Source of the DNA: Thermoplasmata archaeon
Lineage (GTDB): Archaea; Thermoplasmatota; Thermoplasmata; Lutacidiplasmatales; UBA184
Direction: 5' to 3'
DNA: 64,000 nt
NCBI GenBank assembly: GCA_021819135.1
Contig: JAKASE010000005.1
Span: forward strand, 1-64,000
Shown: positions 61,193 through 64,000 of the stretch, one piece after another
Layout of the letters: each line of letters starts with the position of its first letter
How positions within the stretch are numbered: the first letter of the stretch is position 1
Program-made: the position numbers and the translations under genes
Notes under the pieces: model-generated
What the model saw: the letters and a program-made list of their open reading frames with translations, nothing else
What the model was told of the DNA's origin: nothing
Database searches by the model: none

Positions 61193-63017
61193 ACTTGTGG
61201 ACGACGTCGACGAACGTCGAGTGCGACCACGTGAGGGGCGTGGCGCTCTTGGGGTCTCCGCTCCCCCCGTCGATCTGCTCGGGGAGGAGCCGGGTGTGCG
61301 TGGCGTGGGAGGCGACCCACTCGATCAGTTCCCGACACCGGTTGCGGTCCCCGAGGTGCAGCCGGGCCTCGGCGAGCCAGAGCGTGGAGACGATCCAGGG
61401 ATTCTCCCGGCCGTAGTACTCGTCACCCTCGTAGCGGGCGAGGCCACCGACCCCGGTGGACCAGAGGCGGGCCTCGATCGCGTCGACCGTGGCCTTCGCC
61501 CTCGGATCGGACCACGGGAGGAAACCGAGCTTGAGCGCGAGAAGGGTCGACGCGTCGAGGCGCTCGTCCCTCGGGGAGAGCGACCGGACGAAGCGGCCCA
61601 TCCCCTCGTCCCAGAAGTGCCGGACGGCCGCGGCGCCGATCTCGAGCGACGCGGTCCGGTACAGGTTCGCGTCCTTCCCGATCTCCGTCGCGATGCGCGC
61701 GGCCCGCTCGAGCGCGTGCGTCACGGCCGCGGTCGAGTAGAGGTGGATGCCGAGCCGCTCCTCCCAGAGGTCGTAGCTCGGGGCCGGCAGCCCGGTGGCG
61801 GGGTCCCGGAACTCGGTGAGGAACGTCGCGGCCGACTTCACCATCGACCAGAGATCGAGCAGGGTGTCCGGGTCGGCGCCCCGTTTGAAGTGGTGCCACG
61901 CGGCGGCGATCACGGTCGCGGTCTGGTCGATCTGCAGGTGAGGGGGCGGATGCCACGTGCTGCCGATCGCCCCGTCCGGGAAGTGCCGGTGGAAGAACGA
62001 CCCGTCCGGGTTCTGGCAGCTCTTCGCGAAATCGAGGAACCGAGCCGCGTTCTCGTAGAGGCCGGCCTCGTCCATCGCCTTCGAGATGTACCCTCCGTCG
62101 CGCCACCAGCAGTAGTTGTACGTGTCCCCGGACGCCGCGAGCGCCCGGGTATCCGGGGAGGCGATCACCGCCCCGTTCGAGCCCGTGGCGTGGCGCATGA
62201 GGAGCACGCTCATCCGGTAGACCTCGCGGCCGAGGGGGCTCAGGCCGGGAGGAGGGTGGGGGAGCCGGCGCTGGACCCACGTCGCCCAGAACGCCTCCGC
62301 CTCGCGCACGAACCGGGGGAACCCGCCCTCCCGGACGTAGTCCCGGATCTGGTGCACCCCGGGAAGGCTGCGGCCGGCGGCGAGCAGGAGCGTCACGTCG
62401 GTCCCCGCCTCCCCGTCCGGCTCGAGGTCCCACTCCATCACGCTGTCGGCCGCGCCGTGGGCGATCAGGCCGCCCTCGAGCCGCCCGTCCTCGGCGTCGA
62501 CGTAGCTGCCGCGCAGTCCCCGCAAGCTGTGCTCCCCGCAGACCGCGCGCGTGAACGACGGGGAGGAGAAGAACTCGAAGAAGAAGCCGCGCTTGTAGTG
62601 GACGAGGCTCTCGCTCTCCACGTCCACGAACGCGGTGTCCTGGTACATCGACTCCGCGATCTGGAACGAGTGGTAGGCGAAGAGGCGCAGCGGCCGCGGC
62701 GGATCGGCCCGGATGTGGAACGTGCGCGCGACCAGGTCGTGGTTCGGATGCACCTGGTCCCGGACCGTGAGCGTGATCCCGTGCCCGGTCCAGACCGACT
62801 CGGGCAGGTGGCCCGGACCGTACGGCGCCTGGGTGAGGCCGAAGCCGTTCCCGCGCCGTAGCCAGGTGAACGTCCCGGCGCGTACGTCGAAGAGGCCGAG
62901 GCGCGCCTCCCGCAGCTGCTGGAACTGGCCCGGGTACGGGTAGAACAGTTCGTTCCAGTCGCCGTTCTCGTTGACCGTGAGCAGCAGTCGCCCATTGCCC
63001 GAGAGCTCCGTGATCAT
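61152..63017 (-). CDS. GH15 glucoamylase or trehalase
   Basis: A 621-residue GH15 protein. It begins with a beta-sandwich domain (LSGNGRLLLTVNENGDWNEL) and continues into an (alpha/alpha)6 barrel with YNYCWWRDGGYISKAMDEAG, QNPDGSFFHRHFPDG and the C-terminal GRENPWIVSTLWLAE and PLTWSHSTFVDVV. Archaeal GH15 members include both glucoamylases and trehalases, and the sequence does not decide between them. Either would feed glucose to the adjacent ROK kinase. Confidence 0.85.
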   Translation of the reverse strand: MITELSGNGRLLLTVNENGDWNELFYPYPGQFQQLREARLGLFDVRAGTFTWLRRGNGFGLTQAPYGPGHLPESVWTGHGITLTVRDQVHPNHDLVARTFHIRADPPRPLRLFAYHSFQIAESMYQDTAFVDVESESLVHYKRGFFFEFFSSPSFTRAVCGEHSLRGLRGSYVDAEDGRLEGGLIAHGAADSVMEWDLEPDGEAGTDVTLLLAAGRSLPGVHQIRDYVREGGFPRFVREAEAFWATWVQRRLPHPPPGLSPLGREVYRMSVLLMRHATGSNGAVIASPDTRALAASGDTYNYCWWRDGGYISKAMDEAGLYENAARFLDFAKSCQNPDGSFFHRHFPDGAIGSTWHPPPHLQIDQTATVIAAAWHHFKRGADPDTLLDLWSMVKSAATFLTEFRDPATGLPAPSYDLWEERLGIHLYSTAAVTHALERAARIATEIGKDANLYRTASLEIGAAAVRHFWDEGMGRFVRSLSPRDERLDASTLLALKLGFLPWSDPRAKATVDAIEARLWSTGVGGLARYEGDEYYGRENPWIVSTLWLAEARLHLGDRNRCRELIEWVASHATHTRLLPEQIDGGSGDPKSATPLTWSHSTFVDVVHKYAEAEHRGEIPEE

Positions 63018-63162
63018 CGGTCGCGGAGCCCCCGATCTCGCCGGTGCGTCGATGCGGTCCCCATTCGGGTCGAGTTCGGGGAGCGAACGGGGTTTAACTC
63101 GGTTTTCGTTCGACTGGCGGGCCGACGGAGGCTCCGTCCGGCAGGGTTTTGCGGCTTTCGAA

Positions 63163-63843
63163 ATGCATGACTACCTCCTCGCGCTTCCGACGGCGATGAC
63201 GACGGTCCGAGACCTCGATCGCCGGGTCGCCGAGCGCCACCTGTTGACGCACCCGTTCTATGTCGCATGGTCGGCCGGGACCCTCCCCCGGGAGACCCTC
63301 CGTGCCTACGCCGGCCAGTACGACCATTTCGAGTCGAACTTCCCCCGCTTCGTGGCCGCCGCCTACGCGAGGCTCCCACGGCCGCAGGACCGGCGGGTCC
63401 TGCTCGAGAACCTGATGGACGAGGAGGGCCGGTCGCCGACCCATCCGGAGCTCTGGGCGGACTTCGCCCGGGCGATCGGCGCGCCCCGGGGACCGGTCCC
63501 GCCGCTCCCCGCGACCTCCCGGCTGATCCGCACCTACGAGCGGGAGACCGTGCGCGGGACGGCCGCCTCCGCTCTCGGGGCGCTGTACGCCTACGAGAGC
63601 CAGTTCCCGGCGGTGGCCCGGGAGAAGTCCCGCGGGCTCCGGGCGAACTACGGGATCCGCTCGCGCGAGGCCCATGAGTTCTTCCGGGTCCATTCGTTCG
63701 CGGACGTCGCCCACGCGTCGGCGGAGCGCCGACTTCTGTCGGGGCTCCTCCGCGGGTCCCCCGCCTCCGGGGCCGAGGCCGAGCGTGGGCTTCGCGCTTC
63801 GATCGGTGCGTGGTGGGGGTTCCTCGACGCCTTCACGCCCTGA
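63163..63843 (+). CDS. TENA/PqqC-like (CADD-type) protein
   Basis: A 226-residue heme-oxygenase-fold protein. The pattern HPFYVAWSAGTLPRETLRAY, QYDHFESNFPRFVAAAYARL, LLENLMDEEG and HSFADVAHASAERRLL fits the PqqC/CADD group of di-metal oxidases. CADD proteins are linked to p-aminobenzoate formation or redox chemistry. ATG 63163 or ATG 63196 may be the start; the longer frame upstream overlaps the GH15 gene and lacks similarity. Divergent from the GH15 gene. Confidence 0.72.
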   Translation: MHDYLLALPTAMTTVRDLDRRVAERHLLTHPFYVAWSAGTLPRETLRAYAGQYDHFESNFPRFVAAAYARLPRPQDRRVLLENLMDEEGRSPTHPELWADFARAIGAPRGPVPPLPATSRLIRTYERETVRGTAASALGALYAYESQFPAVAREKSRGLRANYGIRSREAHEFFRVHSFADVAHASAERRLLSGLLRGSPASGAEAERGLRASIGAWWGFLDAFTP

Positions 63844-63909
63844 ACCCCGACCGCCCGGGTCTCCCGGGAGATCCGGCGGGTTCCGCCCAGCGGCACCCGG
63901 CCGGATCCG

Positions 63910-64000
63910 TTACTTGAGGATCGGGACGCCGAGGCGGTCGAGGGCGCGCCGACGAAGGTCGGTCATCGCGTTCATGTAGTTCGCGTAGGCGTCGTACGGG
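63910..64000 (-). CDS. C-terminal fragment of a gene running off the window
   Basis: The minus strand is open from the window edge to a TAA at 63910 and encodes YDAYANYMNAMTDLRRRA followed by LDRLGVPILK. Codon usage is like the neighbours, with G/C in third positions. Only about 29 residues are visible, so the family cannot be named. Confidence 0.45.
   Translation of the reverse strand, partial: PYDAYANYMNAMTDLRRRALDRLGVPILK

Overview
The window is a GC-rich, gene-dense chromosomal segment, probably from an archaeon; a high-GC member of Thermoplasmatota or a related sulfur-metabolising lineage would fit. The archaeal signs are AT-rich TATA-like boxes about 25-28 bases before start codons (for example before the genes starting at 1372 and 9839), many small multi-zinc-ribbon proteins, and a dsrABMK set without dsrJOP. 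Shine-Dalgarno sequences are also common, so a bacterial origin is not formally excluded. No rRNA, tRNA, CRISPR array or insertion sequence was seen.

Layout. 0.2-2.3 kb: two toxin-antitoxin-like or nucleotidyltransferase modules, both with the same kind of zinc ribbon. 2.5-7.1 kb: dsrA-dsrB-dsrM-dsrK (minus strand). 7.3-9.8 kb: an SPFH-like protein and two zinc-ribbon proteins. 10.0-10.9 kb: a DsrE-like protein and DsrC. 11.1-14.7 kb: siroheme synthesis (precorrin-2 dehydrogenase, SUMT, CbiA/DsrN-type amidase) and UspA. 14.8-22.4 kb: fixC, sat with a small partner gene, fixX, a TauE permease pair, and fixAB. 22.4-28.8 kb: a heptad-repeat DUF202 protein, a cytidylate-kinase-like protein, a second TauE pair, a PPP phosphatase and aprBA copy 1. 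29.1-31.7 kb: Mrp ATPase and a dsrEFH (tusDCB) cluster. 31.8-35.1 kb: tusA, two DsrE2-like genes, tusA, an SQR-like flavoprotein and DUF1641. 35.1-42.7 kb: a complete type-I sHdr operon (shdrC1-B1-A-hyp-C2-B2, lbpA, dsrE, lplA). 42.9-46.3 kb: aprBA copy 2, an Lrp/AsnC regulator and a zinc ribbon. 46.5-63.0 kb: alpha-glucan and trehalose metabolism through the GlgE route. 63.2 kb to the end: a TENA/PqqC-like protein and the edge of another gene.

How the genes work together. Sat, AprBA, DsrAB, DsrC and DsrMK form a sulfate/sulfite/sulfide core that can run in either direction. Siroheme synthesis supplies the DsrAB cofactor, TauE-type permeases could move sulfur oxyanions, and FixABCX could link low-potential electrons to the quinone pool. 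Next to this core lies a full lipoate-dependent sHdr sulfur-oxidation system with its sulfur-carrier proteins (TusA, DsrE, DsrEFH), lipoyl-binding protein and lipoate ligase. Having Dsr, sHdr and two different AprBA pairs within 45 kb is the most striking feature. DsrA and the second AprB each lack one cysteine at the same position of a ferredoxin motif. The glycogen block (GlgE, TreS-maltokinase, GlgB, MalQ, TreZ, GH57, ROK kinase, GH15) suggests storage polysaccharide built through maltose-1-phosphate.

Limits. Assignments are by reading motifs and gene order only. The direction of the Dsr pathway and the host lineage were not tested by phylogeny.
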